The notes under the pieces were generated by a model that ran no database searches, was not told where the DNA came from, and saw nothing but the letters and a program-made list of their open reading frames with translations. A DNA stretch of 64,000 nt, from positions 1 through 64,000 of the forward strand of contig FWWN02000394.1 of the NCBI GenBank assembly GCA_900175165.2, given 5' to 3'. Positions 45,467-56,360 of the stretch are shown here, piece after piece (the stretch's first letter is position 1; every line of letters starts with the position of its first letter). The translations under genes were made by a program, and so were the position numbers. The DNA comes from Rhizomucor pusillus. Lineage: Eukaryota; Mucoromycota; Mucoromycetes; Mucorales; Lichtheimiaceae.

Positions 45467-48398
45467 ATGGACGGCCAGCAAGCAGATTTAACATGCACCT
45501 CAGAGACAGGTGATTTGGCGCAGCCAAGACAGGACAGTGGAATGGGTGGCCTCGAACAAACGTCAGAAGCCTTCTCAGTTCCCGTCGACCCGCAACAGCT
45601 GGTTGCCTCTCTTTGCGTCGGATCTTCAGTCCAGTTCCAGAACTACACTTCGCCACCTGCATTGACCCGGCAAGGAATTAAGATTGAGGAAGATGCTTTA
45701 AATAGCTCGGGACCAATGTACACGGAAATGGACTCTGAGCAGATTCCATTTCAGCATCCAGCCTCAACCAGTCAGCAAACCGCCTCCACTCAGCTCATGG
45801 GTGTTCCGCAAGGTCACGACATGACGCATTTGCCGCTGCAAGCCTACGGTGGAGCTCCGCACCTTAACGTGACAACGATACCCGGCTCGACCTTCGTGCC
45901 AATAGAGCAGTCTCAGCAGGATCTGCGACATCAGTCTTTTACAATGTACAACGCTGCTGCAGAGTCTCAGCAGCAACAGGACTCTCCCCAAAAACAAGAA
46001 CAACAGCCAGTGTTGCTGACTTCAGGTACCTTGCTAAGCCCGCCAACAGCGAATGGCAATCATACGGTATGTTCGCGTCATATGATACCCATGATCTCTC
46101 TCTGGGGCATCCTTGCTAATCTATAGCTCTAGCAATCTAATGTGGGAATGGAGCCAATGAATTTGGATCAACCAATGATGCATCAGCAACAGCAACAGCA
46201 GCAAATGCCGCCGCCTTCCCACATGCAGCCACAGCAACAACCTCACGGGATGCCCATGAATATTTCAAATGAACATGCTATGCCAGCTGGCCCAGACCTC
46301 ATGTTGTACAATGGATCTGCGCACAGACAATCACCTCAATTTGAACACGCGATGCAGTCCCCTCAGGAGCAGCAACAGCAACAGCAAATGATTCATGAGC
46401 TGCTATTCTCCCCACAGCAAGGTCAAAATCAACAGCAACAACAGCAGCAGCACCAGCAGCACCAACAACAACAGGAGCAGCATCGACAGCGACAGCATAT
46501 ACAGCAGCAACAAAACGAGTACCAGAGACAGTTGGCACAGCAACAATTGGCAATGGCACAGCGAGCTAACATTCAACCAGCTGCATTGCAGTATCCATCG
46601 CATTCGAATACGCAGCAGTTTAGCAGTCAGCAGTCGACTAACACGACGCAAGGTGGTATTTTGTTGCAACATCCCGACCAATGCGGGCAACCATGCCAAC
46701 AAATGCAACAAGAACAACGTCCTCCGACGCAAATGGTATTCATCAACGAAAACCAGGAGACACAACGCAACGCCCTCCGTCAGCCTGATACTCAGCAAAC
46801 TATATTTATCCAGGAAAAGGTGATTGCACCAGCAGCATGCAACTACTGAGACGTAATTAATCAACGTACAATTTAGATTCCTGAACAAGAGGGACGACAG
46901 CAACAGGAACAGCAGATGCAGCAGCAACCTGTTCCACACGGCGAGAACAGTCAGCCTAGCCGTCCAGACATGATTTCACTTCCGTCCAACTCATCGGCCA
47001 GCTCGTCAACCATGGAAGCTGCGTTGCAGTTCCAATCTACACCTGCATTGTCGGAAACGTTTGCAAAAGCAGCTGATGTTTCAGAAAAAGAGTTTGAAGG
47101 CATGTCTCGAGAAGAATTGATTGCTCGCTTGATGGTGCTGGAGAAGGAACGACGAGCTAGTCAAGCTGAAAAGCTGCATCAGCAACAGCAACAGCAACAT
47201 AATCAACATCAACATCAACAGCAGCAGCAGCAACAACAAACAGAAGTTATAGAAATCAAGTCTGAAAGTAGTACAAACATTGATGAGGAAGAGGAAGATG
47301 CACCATCCACCCCGCCTGATGGACAAGATCGAAGCATAAAGAAAAATTCCAGTCAGAGCAAACAAAGCGAAGATGCTGACGATGACGATGAGGAAGAAGA
47401 CGAGGACGGTGAAGGACACGGTGAGGGACACGGTGAAGGACAGGATCAGGAACCCTCTGCGACGAAACCGATGCAATGTTTGTGGAAGGATTGTGGTCAG
47501 ACATACCAAGGCGTGCGGAACCTAACAGAACACATATGCGACGTGCACGTCGGCGGTGGCAAGGTGAAGTATATTTTTGAATCAATTCCTTTGGTTGCTA
47601 ACGGATGATTAGCCCACATATCGTTGCGAATGGGAAAACTGTCCTAGAAATCAAAAACCGTTTACCAAGCGTCACAAGATGTGCAACCATCTCAGGACAC
47701 ATACTGGCGAGCGTCCGTTTGTATGCACCAAACCAGGCAAGTATCATTGGGTCTTTCAGTAAACGAGCATGATTTCTGATGAGTGTTTGCTAGGCTGCGG
47801 GAAAAGATTTTCTCGACCAGATTCTCTTACAACTCACATTAAAACTCACTCCAAAGTGAGACCTTACGTTTGTCCGGTACAGGGCTGCCACAAAGCATAC
47901 TATCATTCACGATCTTTAAAAAAGCATCAACAAATGCATGAAACAGCAGTGACCGGGACAGCTACTTTATGTATGCCTGTTGTCAGCCAGCAGCCTTATG
48001 TATTTGTAGGACAAGCGCCTGGCGACTTTATCCCTCAATTACAGCAGCATATTATGACAGCACAGCCTCCATCACATCACATCCAACCCAACATCCAGCC
48101 TCGGCCGTCTGTGGACATGAATCATACTTCGATGGCTCAAGGACCCGGATCTATCGCTTACACTCACCATCCCAACCACGAAGCCACGGCGACTTTGGCA
48201 GTTCATGCGGGCATGACAACGCCACCGCAACCGCAAGGCTTCAACCATTCCCATATGCTCCATCATTCAGGTCAAGCCCAAGATTATTTGATGATGCTCG
48301 ATTCATCATCTGGAAATACCGCTATGAGCACTCCAAGTGCACACTCTGAAAGTACACATACTATCATGCTTAATGAGCATAGATTTGAAGGCGCATGA
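45467..48398 (+). CDS. Poly-Gln C2H2 transcription factor with four GLI/ZAP1-type fingers
   Basis: 900 aa, exons 45467-46066, 46133-46819, 46877-47563, 47613-47736, 47794-48398. Residues 1-660 are low-complexity with many Gln runs (CAG/CAA), typical of an activation region, followed by an acidic stretch of Asp and Glu. Four fingers follow: CLWKDC...HICDVH, CEWENC...HLRTH, CTKPGC...HIKTH and CPVQGC...HQQMH. The first two have the C-x-W-x2-C form of GLI/ZIC/ZAP1 proteins. The His-rich C-terminal 170 residues may bind metal or be disordered. Intron 4 needs a GC donor (47737, GCAAGTAT) to join TKPG to CGKRF. It lies in the same direction as the ZAP1-like gene 376 bp downstream, perhaps an old duplication. 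Nuclear role inferred. Confidence 0.87.
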
Positions 48399-48774
48399 CC
48401 TTTAGCGAGATTGAATGAAAAAAAAAAGCTTATTTTTTGTTGTACTGCCATATCATGTTTACATTCTTCTTTTTTTGCAAACAAGTTTCCTTTATTGATA
48501 TCTCCTTAATTTTTTACCATGTTTGTTCTGAAGACTTACAGATGAAGCAACGTTGGTTCGATCTGGAAGTGCAGGATTTCATCTTGGACTAGGTCTTGTC
48601 AACCTTGCACCATTGTTTTATTTACATTACTGTGGCACATCGTTAGCAGAGCGCGGCGAGCGTCTCACCAAAATGGCACCATAGTCGGGGACGAACGGCG
48701 GTGGCATTTCTTTTCTGTATTTTTGATACTTCTATATGAATTCTTTAGGCTCCAAGTAGTCTATTGGCTTGTCG
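48399..48774. other. Intergenic region between the two zinc-finger genes
   Basis: Contains the 3' UTR of the first gene and the short upstream region of the second. No other gene. Confidence 0.5.
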
Positions 48775-50180
48775 ATGACGGAATCATCTCGAAGTAAAGC
48801 TACTGATCCTTACTGCGATGAGGGCGATGCTTCGCTTGACGTGCCCGTTACACGATCGTCTTCAGATCCTTATTGTTCAAATGGCACGTTAGTAACTCCA
48901 TCCACAGTAGATAGTGTTCAGCCTCCCACAGCCGTTGCTCTGAATCCGGTCGTCGACAATGGTTGCTGCGCCGAATGTTGCCCCATTCTTGCTGCTCAAA
49001 CCGCTGCACCACTACCCGCAACAGGAGCTTCCACTGCTGCTCCTGCAGCAGCAGCTTCGCAGCCTCTGCCTTCCGCCCCTACGCATACTCCACCACCACC
49101 AGCGCAATCGCAGCGAACAACAGTACTCCCGATAGTCGCTACTGGTAGCACAGATGTTTCTACACCGCCTTCTCTTCCTCCTTTATCCTCCTTTTCAGAA
49201 GCCAGTCCGGCTCCAGGTGCAGACGCCCAAGTGCCCGAAAACGCAGACGCAACAAATTCGATAGCAGGACGGAAACGCCGGCTTTCCCAAGTGAGGATGT
49301 GCGAGTGGGCGGCGTGCGCAGAGACATTCCCGACGCTCGACCAGCTTACACCGCACTTGTTCAAGGACCATCTGAACAACAATCGAAAGATCGATTTCCA
49401 CTGCCGGTGGGGATCATGCACTGTGATAGTGGACGGCTCGGATGCGTTGCTGAACCACTTGACGAACCATCTCGGCGAACGACTGATTTATGGATGCCGC
49501 TGGACCAACTGCGGGGAGCGGTTTGCGTCTTTTGACGAATTGACGGGTCATCTTTCGGAGGTTCACGTGGGAATGGGTCGCGGAAAGTACCTTTGCGAAT
49601 GGGAAGAATGCGACCGCCGCGGTAAAGTCTTTACGCAGCGACAAAAGATCATGCGACATATTCAAACGCATACCGGTAAGCCCAATAAATCATTTATCAT
49701 TCATTGTTTTTCCGGCTGTTGCTAACACGGTCATTTTAGGTGACAAGCCTTATCAATGCACCGTTTGCAAAAAGCGATATTCGGAATACAACATCATGAC
49801 GCAACACATGCGGACGCATACGGGCGAGAAACCTTACAAGTGTCCTGAAAATGGATGCGATCGCGAATTCTCAATCCCTGGCGCCCTGACTATCCACCGC
49901 CGTGTCCATTCCGGCGAGAAACCATTCTCTTGTAAATATCAAGGATGCGGCAAGAAGTTCTCTGAGAGCAGTAACTTGTCGAAACATGTGAGTAGCCATT
50001 TATCAGATTATCGATAAACGGGTTAGCTGACCCTGCATCTTGTTGATACAGCTACGCGTACATACTGGCGAGCGGCCTTATCGTTGCTCCTTTATACCTT
50101 GCGGCAAAGCGTTCTCGCGAGCTGACCAAGTCAATCGGCATCTCAAGACGCATGAACGTCAAAAGAAACGAAAGACATAG
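48775..50180 (+). CDS. ZAP1: ZAP1-like zinc-responsive transcription factor
   Basis: 425 aa, exons 48775-49675, 49740-49987, 50052-50180. After a Pro/Ala-rich region there are eight zinc fingers. The first four are of C-x-W-x2-C type (CEWAAC, CRWGSC, CRWTNC, CEWEEC) and the last four classic with TGEKPY linkers ([26 protein letters not shown]). The order, the [14 protein letters not shown] finger and the ESSNLSKH finger closely follow yeast Zap1, in which the first pair senses zinc and the last set binds zinc-responsive promoters. A zinc-homeostasis role is therefore likely. Paired Cys in GCCAECC near residue 65 are an additional possible metal site. The start is the first ATG of the open frame; an upstream exon cannot be excluded. 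Confidence 0.8.
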
Positions 50181-50305
50181 TTCCATTCTTCTTTTCTCAT
50201 ATACTCGCTAACTTTATTGTTTCCTAGTCGAATACATGGCTTTGAATTAATTGCAAAGGAGAGAGAAGAGGGATGGCTTGAGATGTACTGTATGTGTTGT
50301 GAGAT

Positions 50306-50343
50306 TGTATGTGTGTATGTGTGTATCTGTGTATGTGTGTATC
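50306..50343. repeat. TATGTG microsatellite
   Basis: Imperfect TGTATGTG repeats between the convergent ZAP1-like and SYS1 genes, only 16 bp from the SYS1 stop. Likely variable in length between strains. Confidence 0.8.
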
Positions 50344-50358
50344 GTTTGGCATTGTTGT

Positions 50359-51246
50359 TCACTTTCGCTCGCTGGATGAAGCATCCACGCTACTCATTGG
50401 TATCGTTTCGTATCGCTTTCCTTTACTCTTGGTGGTGGCTCGCTGTGCACTTTGCATGATGGCTCTTTTTGCTTTTCCAACTGCTCTTGTCAGCGGTGCA
50501 TCGTCTTCCTGCGGCATTGAATGGGATGATTCACTATTGTGTAAACCAGATGGATCCGATGTTTTCCGTTTCTTCTTGGCAATATGTACCCAATCTGCAC
50601 TTGGTTCGTTTTCAGCGTCAGTTACATCTAGCTGCAAAGAGGACGATGCTCCCGGCTGGAGTTGTTGCTGTTCTTCTTCCACATACTCTTCATTGCTGTT
50701 GTTGCTGGATGATCTCTGGGCAGGCTTTTTCGATACAAGAATAGGTTCCAACTCACGGCGCATGCAAGCCCATTCTCCACCGAGCGTCATGACGATAGTT
50801 GACACTGTCTGCAAGATCCACCATGCTCCACAAGTCGGAAAGTGTCGTGTATGTATCCATACAAATATAAGGTGTATAAATTCGAGCGTAAGCACGAAGT
50901 CGAGGACGAGTTTTGCGCGCTGGACGAGTAGAACAAGCACCGGAATGACAATGACGGCGTTCACGAGCCAGACGAGTGCCAGCGTCCAGCCAAAAACAGT
51001 GTCTGTCCGGATTTCAGTGTCGCTTAATATCGCATCCAGTGACAACTCGTCGCCGGTCAATGCCAGGGCAATCAAGAGTAGGAGACTAATGAGGATATAG
51101 AACACAGACTGCAACGCAACAATCTAGAACACAATAACTTAAAAACTTGTGCCGAGCGCTGGCAGTAGCAGCAGCAAAGACGAACCAACCTGTGCTGTAA
51201 TGAGGAGGGGATCCCATCCTGTGGTCCGAAAGGACGCTGGGGCCAT
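50359..51246 (-). CDS. SYS1: SYS1, Golgi membrane protein
   Basis: Integral membrane protein of the late Golgi that recruits the GTPase Arl3/ARFRP1 and so directs endosome-to-Golgi traffic. 273 aa, exons 51246-51190 and 51123-50359. The family start GWDPLLITAQIVALQSVFY spans the intron. Four membrane segments follow, with the signatures DELSLDAILSD, VQRAKLVLDFVLTLEFIHLI and TLGGEWACMRRELEPI. The core ends at about residue 150. An extra tail of about 120 residues, rich in Ser, Gln, Glu and Lys, with a basic AKKKRK stretch, is longer than in yeast (203 aa) or human (156 aa) SYS1. Function of the tail is unknown. Confidence 0.93.
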
Positions 51247-52827
51247 GGTTATAAGGATGTGATGCGTAGTGCACCAAAAAGGGAAAATGGAGGAGGATAT
51301 CTGTGCTTCAGCAACACAACTCATGATATGTAAAAAAGCTTGAATAGAGAAATTTGATAAAGCATGTTGCTCTGCTTCAAAACAGATATCCCTCACGTCG
51401 CTACATCGATGTTACAATAGCGATAGGTAGTTCTAGCCGTTCAAGCTTACGCCACCGAAGTGAAGCTACAATTGAAGATCGTCGATAGCTGCTTATGCCT
51501 TCATAGAAGAACTGATGATTCAAAGGAACACATGAGCATTGGAAACATGGTTTTCAAAAATACACTGGAATTTATATATGTATAAATATGAAGAATACAA
51601 AAAAAGAAGATATTCCATGAGGATATCTTGCTGCATCTTGTTGCAGCTCTTTCGCATCTCTTGTTATAGTTGGCTGCTGGCTGAAATCCCAAGGATGCAA
51701 TGATTGGGACGGGCAGTTGTTCTCCACATTACCGGGAACGAGGCCGTTGCGCAGTGCGCCGCCTTTCTATTGGAAATCGTATTAAGTACTTTGGTCATCT
51801 TTGAAAGCTTAATCTCCAGACAGAAAAAGGTGTTGATGGTCCAACCCTCCCCAACGTCTACGACCACGTCTACAAGCTACAAAGTGGTTGAATTCTTGAA
51901 CTTTGTGGTTGCCAAATGCAAGCAACAACGTAGGGTTTCTGGACGGTATCGTAGCCAACTGGAGGAACAGAAGAAAGGCCAGAATCGTCCAGAGCTCCTG
52001 CGCTAAGGCGGGCGATCCGAACGGTTACGCTCCAAAAAGCAAAACGGGTCCACGAGTCAAGTAGATAGAGCCTTGCGCCCGGTATTCAGCAGTTGTCATT
52101 CTTTCCTGTGATATGTTCTTAATGCTCACCATCCGAAACTATGCACGCGGCTTGCATGCACTTGGCGAGGAGCTGGGCATTGCTTTGTCACATTTCTAGA
52201 CAGGTTTGTGAAAGTCGTCAATATCAAACTCTCGCAACGCGACAACTAATGTCGTTTATTAGCACCATGCTTAGCTTCGCAAGTCCGCCAAATGCATCTG
52301 CAAGGCAAGACGCGAGTTTATTTTTCGGCAACACAGTACCTACCATTCTGTTAGCTTGACCCATTCAATCATTTTAATAAGCAATATACATAAATATCCA
52401 GACTCTCGTACAAAAATAAAATAAAGTCACGTATCTAACTACTTTCATGCAACTCAATATAATTGTTTAAAAGTTCCTCCTGGTGGATAAAGTGCTATGC
52501 TCAACACTATACGATTTGGCTTTAACTTATAGTCGTTGCTGTATGAAACTCTCGATGACGAAACAAGTGGTACCAAACAACACTACTCTGTAAAAACATA
52601 GAAGTTTATGCTTCCAGTTACTTCTTGAGGAAGTGAATAAAATCTGTATGGGTACATAGGAGACTCATAGCAGAACAATAAGACTTGAGCGTCTGCACCT
52701 GTGACGTTCATCCGCAAACTAATTTTTCTGCTTATGATTATTATAGCGGTCTTATAGGGAGGAACAGAGCTTCTTTAATTACTGCGGCACCCATGCAAAT
52801 TTGGTATGTTATTATTGTTCGGTGATA
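51247..52827. other. Gene-poor region
   Basis: No gene supported. A plus-strand frame at 51704-52006 (TSTTTSTSYKVVEFLNFVV, then basic KCKQQRRVSGRYRSQ) looks partly coding and may be a relic of a repeated family. The right half is AT-rich. Confidence 0.4.
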
Positions 52828-54474
52828 TCAATGCAGAGGAAAAGTTTTCGCTGATGGTGGCGACGATGCGCTTGGTATTTGACCCCGTGCTTGCCACTGT
52901 GATATCATAGGAATAACAAAACGGGACCACCAACCAATACTGTCGATAGCTTCGGCTGACTTTGCAAAGGGAAATGCTTGAAAGACATGAACCATATCTT
53001 GATACACCTCGTGATATACAAGTGATGTCTTTGTTGCTCCTATCTTTTCGGCAAGAGCATGAATCTCGTCGCGAAGAGATTCACAGGCGCCAGATTGTAT
53101 CAAGATAGGCGGCAGATACTCGAAATTCTCTGCGAAAATCGGTGAGACGTATGGGTGTCGTACCATCTCTAGCGGCTGTTCGGGTCCTATGTATAGGTGT
53201 GCGGGGTTCATTGCTTTCAACGTTCCAGGATTCGATGGTAAATAATCGTACACGGAGGCTTCCTTCCAGCTCGGATACGAAAACGTCAAATCAACCCAAG
53301 GCTATGAAAATAAACTTTTTCAATACGGTTTGAAAGTACAATGCAATGCCCTTTACATACTGAGAGCAAAACTGCTCCTTCTGGCTGTGGCAGTCCGTGA
53401 TCGCGGATATACAGCATGAGTGCAAGGGAGAGCCCGCCTCCGGCCGAGTCACCCATGATGAGAATATTTTTGGGATCAAAGTGGCATCCGTGGTCGGTAT
53501 CAGTAAGATACAAATATGCTTGCACGGCATCGTACAATGCACCTGGAAAACGAGTCTCTGGAGCTAATCGGTAGTTTACGGCTTTTTATGTATGCAAATA
53601 TTATATGTTTTGTTTATGTAGAAACCCAACCACGGTAAGTGTTTCAGATTAAATAGGAGGACATTGTGTACATAAATACGAAATATAACTTACCAAATAT
53701 ACGTCGCCCTGTTGCCCTGCTAATCTTGTGTGTGAGAGTGCGATGCGACTGCGCGCTCATGGCACAGTACGCACCGCCGTGAAAGTAAAGCACGATTTTC
53801 TCAGGGGATCGTGCACGGGGTACAACTGCCGTCGTCCCCTCATTGCGATGTTGACATATCCGTTGTATTTGTTCTTGCTCTTCTAGATCAAAATCCTCTA
53901 ATTTCTTCTTGCCGCTAAATATACTTTGGCAGCGGTTCCAAATGGTACCTGCTGACATCCATTCAGCATCCAGGATACGAGATCCATCTTCGTTCTTGTC
54001 CAGTTGCTGTAGAATGCCACGGAGATTTCGTGGATGTACCCGGAATGAGCCATCTTGTGTTTTGGATGTGAGCGGCCTGAGCCAAGTCGGGAATATCAGC
54101 ATCACTCGCCAGAATTCCAAACTGTTTGTTAAAGAATGGTCTCGGAGCGCCTGGAGGATGGCCATGACCACAGTCTGCTGGATATTCCACAATGGCTTTT
54201 TTGGCTGGTAAGAAAAATGCAGCCAGATAGCTGACACCAGCTGGCTCAGGTTGGAGGGAATATGCAACACAGTTTGAAACAGTTCTTGAAGAACAAGAGC
54301 AGTGGGCGCTGGGATCAGTCGGGAGATAGAGTTTGACTTTTCAGTTTGTTGCATAGCAACAACCTCGCTCCCATGTTCGTTTGGAGTTGGGATTGCAGGG
54401 CCGCAGCAGCCTGGTGTAGTACATGTTACGGTTATCCACGATGTTGTTGCAGTCGTCGTTGTCGTCATTGACAT
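52828..54474 (-). CDS. HSL-type alpha/beta hydrolase (lipase/esterase)
   Basis: 491 aa, exons 54474-53694, 53581-53361, 53301-52828. The catalytic half has the hormone-sensitive-lipase motif YFHGGAYCAMS (oxyanion hole), VNYRLAPE, the nucleophile GDSAGGGLSLAL, PWVDLT, and a C-terminal Asp (RDEIHAL) and His (YQDMVHVFQAF) to complete the triad. The N-terminal 250 residues hold a Thr-rich start, a hydrophobic helix region and EFWRVMLIFPTW, absent from bacterial members. Esterase or neutral lipase activity on lipid esters is likely; substrate not known. No clear signal peptide. Three exons, all GT-AG; intron 1 is 112 nt. The stated start is the first ATG in the open frame. Confidence 0.88.
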
Positions 54475-55008
54475 TTGGTGGGAAAAAAAGGTCAAGGAAG
54501 AAAGGTGCAAACCAAGATTTGTCGGGGAAATTTCAGGGACAATAGCGTTTACTGTTCGATGAGCTATTACCCCACACAAAAAAAATCCAACAGAAATTTC
54601 ATATGCTACTGTGCTACTGCTGATGTTGCTGCCCTGATTGTGTCACAACCACATTCTCCGGAAAACTGTTCCGGCCCAAGAACGTCTTACCCCGCTCTTT
54701 GTCGCCTGCATCCACGTTGCAATCTCAGCAGGAGGGCAAGTATATACTTTCGCACCGTGCCGCCCCAGCCGTACATCAAGATAGACAAGGAGAAGAATTC
54801 TGACGAGCCAGTTTCCAAATCGAGGATCGCAACGAAACGCATGATCTTCGTTGCAACAGAAACGACGGCATTTCTCCGAGAATATTAAATGATGGCTATG
54901 ATGCGAGATGGAAATTGCTGTTTTCGAATACTTCGCGATGATAGGAGGGCATGCAAGTGCTATAACATATTAATGTTTATTCTTTTGCCAAGAAGTGATG
55001 TTACGTAT
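54475..55008. other. Intergenic region between hydrolase and ankyrin genes
   Basis: Upstream of the hydrolase and downstream of the ankyrin gene. No gene found; a plus-strand frame (54475-54888) overlaps the hydrolase leader and is motif-free. Confidence 0.45.
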
Positions 55009-56215
55009 TTACAATGTTTCAAGGTACTCGACTATAGCCCCGTGACGCCACGTTTCGGCTAAAAAAAGGGTTGTTTCCTAAGATATGTTGTCTTTCACAC
55101 GTAGCAGGTGCATTTCTTACCGAGTTGTTTGGATGATCTTCCATGTTTATCTTGTTTTGCAGGATCAGCTCTGCCTTGTTCCACAAGGAACTTGGTGACT
55201 GCTAGGTGTCCTTGACGTGCTGCATGCATGAGAGGCGTCCATTCATCCCATGCATCTGGTTTATCCCAGTCGCACGGCACTAGACTTTCCAGCGTCCGCA
55301 GGACATCCAAGTGACCTAGCATGGCGCTGTGGTGGATCACGTTACGTCCAAGTGAGTCAGGATCGTTGGGGTTGCCACCACAGCCGACAAGGTACCGAAG
55401 TAATTCCATGTTGCGAGATACAGCTGCATCCTGGAGGACGCTGCGCCCGGAATTATCCCGGTGCTGTAAAAGCTGTTGAGTGGGGACGTTTGCAAACGAA
55501 AATAGCATCCTTGTCATTTCCAGCGCAGCTCCTGGATCATCCGTGTAAGCAGCAGAAATCTGGATAGGTAAACGTCCGGATCGTGTCCTTTTTAGAATCG
55601 ATTCTGGACATCTTTCCGCGAGATATTGGCATGCAAGAACATGACCTGAACAATAATCAGTTCGTACGTCCTAAAGTGAAAGTTCACACATGTCCAACTT
55701 GCCATTCTGTGCAGCCAGGTGAAGCGCTGTCCGTCCATCTTTGTTTGCCAAATCAAGTCGACAACCTGCTTGATCTAACTCTTGAATGATATCCAGCCGA
55801 CCCTTGAGCGCTGCAATCATCAATGGCGTCCAATCGCCTCGCTTCAAGGCATCAATGTTCACCTTGCACTCTCTAGCTAGAAAACGGACACATTCCAGCG
55901 AATCAATGGCCTCGTGTATAGGTTGCCGTCCTACAAATATTGTCAGCCCAGACTACAGTGCATGCATATACAAGTATTGCCCTCTGTACCATGCTCATTG
56001 ACCGCCTCGAGATCTGCATTGTACTGTCTCAGCAATCGCAGCACCGGCAAGGAATGAGCGCGAGCTACAAAGTGTACGAAAGCGTCTCCGTGGTTGTCCT
56101 TTGCATCCAAGCACTTGGACAGACTGCCGCTTTGCTCGTATTCAGCAAGTAAGCGTTGGATTGTGTTGGGATCGCATATGTGCTTGACGGCTGTGCTCAG
56201 GAAACCTGTCTCCAT
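55009..56215 (-). CDS. Ankyrin-repeat protein, ANKRD16-like
   Basis: 347 aa, exons 56215-55990, 55930-55688, 55645-55121, 55058-55009. About eight ankyrin repeats cover nearly the whole protein, seen as DNHGDAFVHFVARAHSL, RGDWTPLMIAALKGRLD, KDGRTALHLAAQNGKLD, SGRLPIQISAAY, SGRSVLQDAAVSRNME, LGRNVIHHSAMLGHLD and DEWTPLMHAARQGHLA. Size and the all-ankyrin layout match ANKRD16, which in animals helps alanyl-tRNA synthetase avoid serine misincorporation; that role here is only a possibility. The final exon adds 16 codons that finish the last helix (HGAIVEYLETL). It shares a 145-bp promoter region with the divergent DUF2009 gene. Confidence 0.8.
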
Positions 56216-56360
56216 TTTTTACCTGTCAAAAAATTCATGCGATTCTCGAGCACTAGCGCTGCCTCCCACACTTGATTTTTAGCAAGTTCCGCCCTTCTGA
56301 GCTTTTTAATCCTCTCGGTAACGAACCCCTCCTCCCCTCTCTCACTATTCGCAATCGAGA
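56216..56360. promoter_or_regulatory. Shared 145-bp divergent promoter
   Basis: Lies between the start codons of the ankyrin gene (minus) and the DUF2009 gene (plus). It is C/T-rich near the plus gene and has no TATA box, suggesting two weak, co-ordinated housekeeping promoters. Confidence 0.5.

Noticed and set aside
46403..47509. Long minus-strand Leu-rich frames opposite the poly-Gln gene
   Set aside because: CAG/CAA repeats read backwards give Leu runs; no start context or domain.
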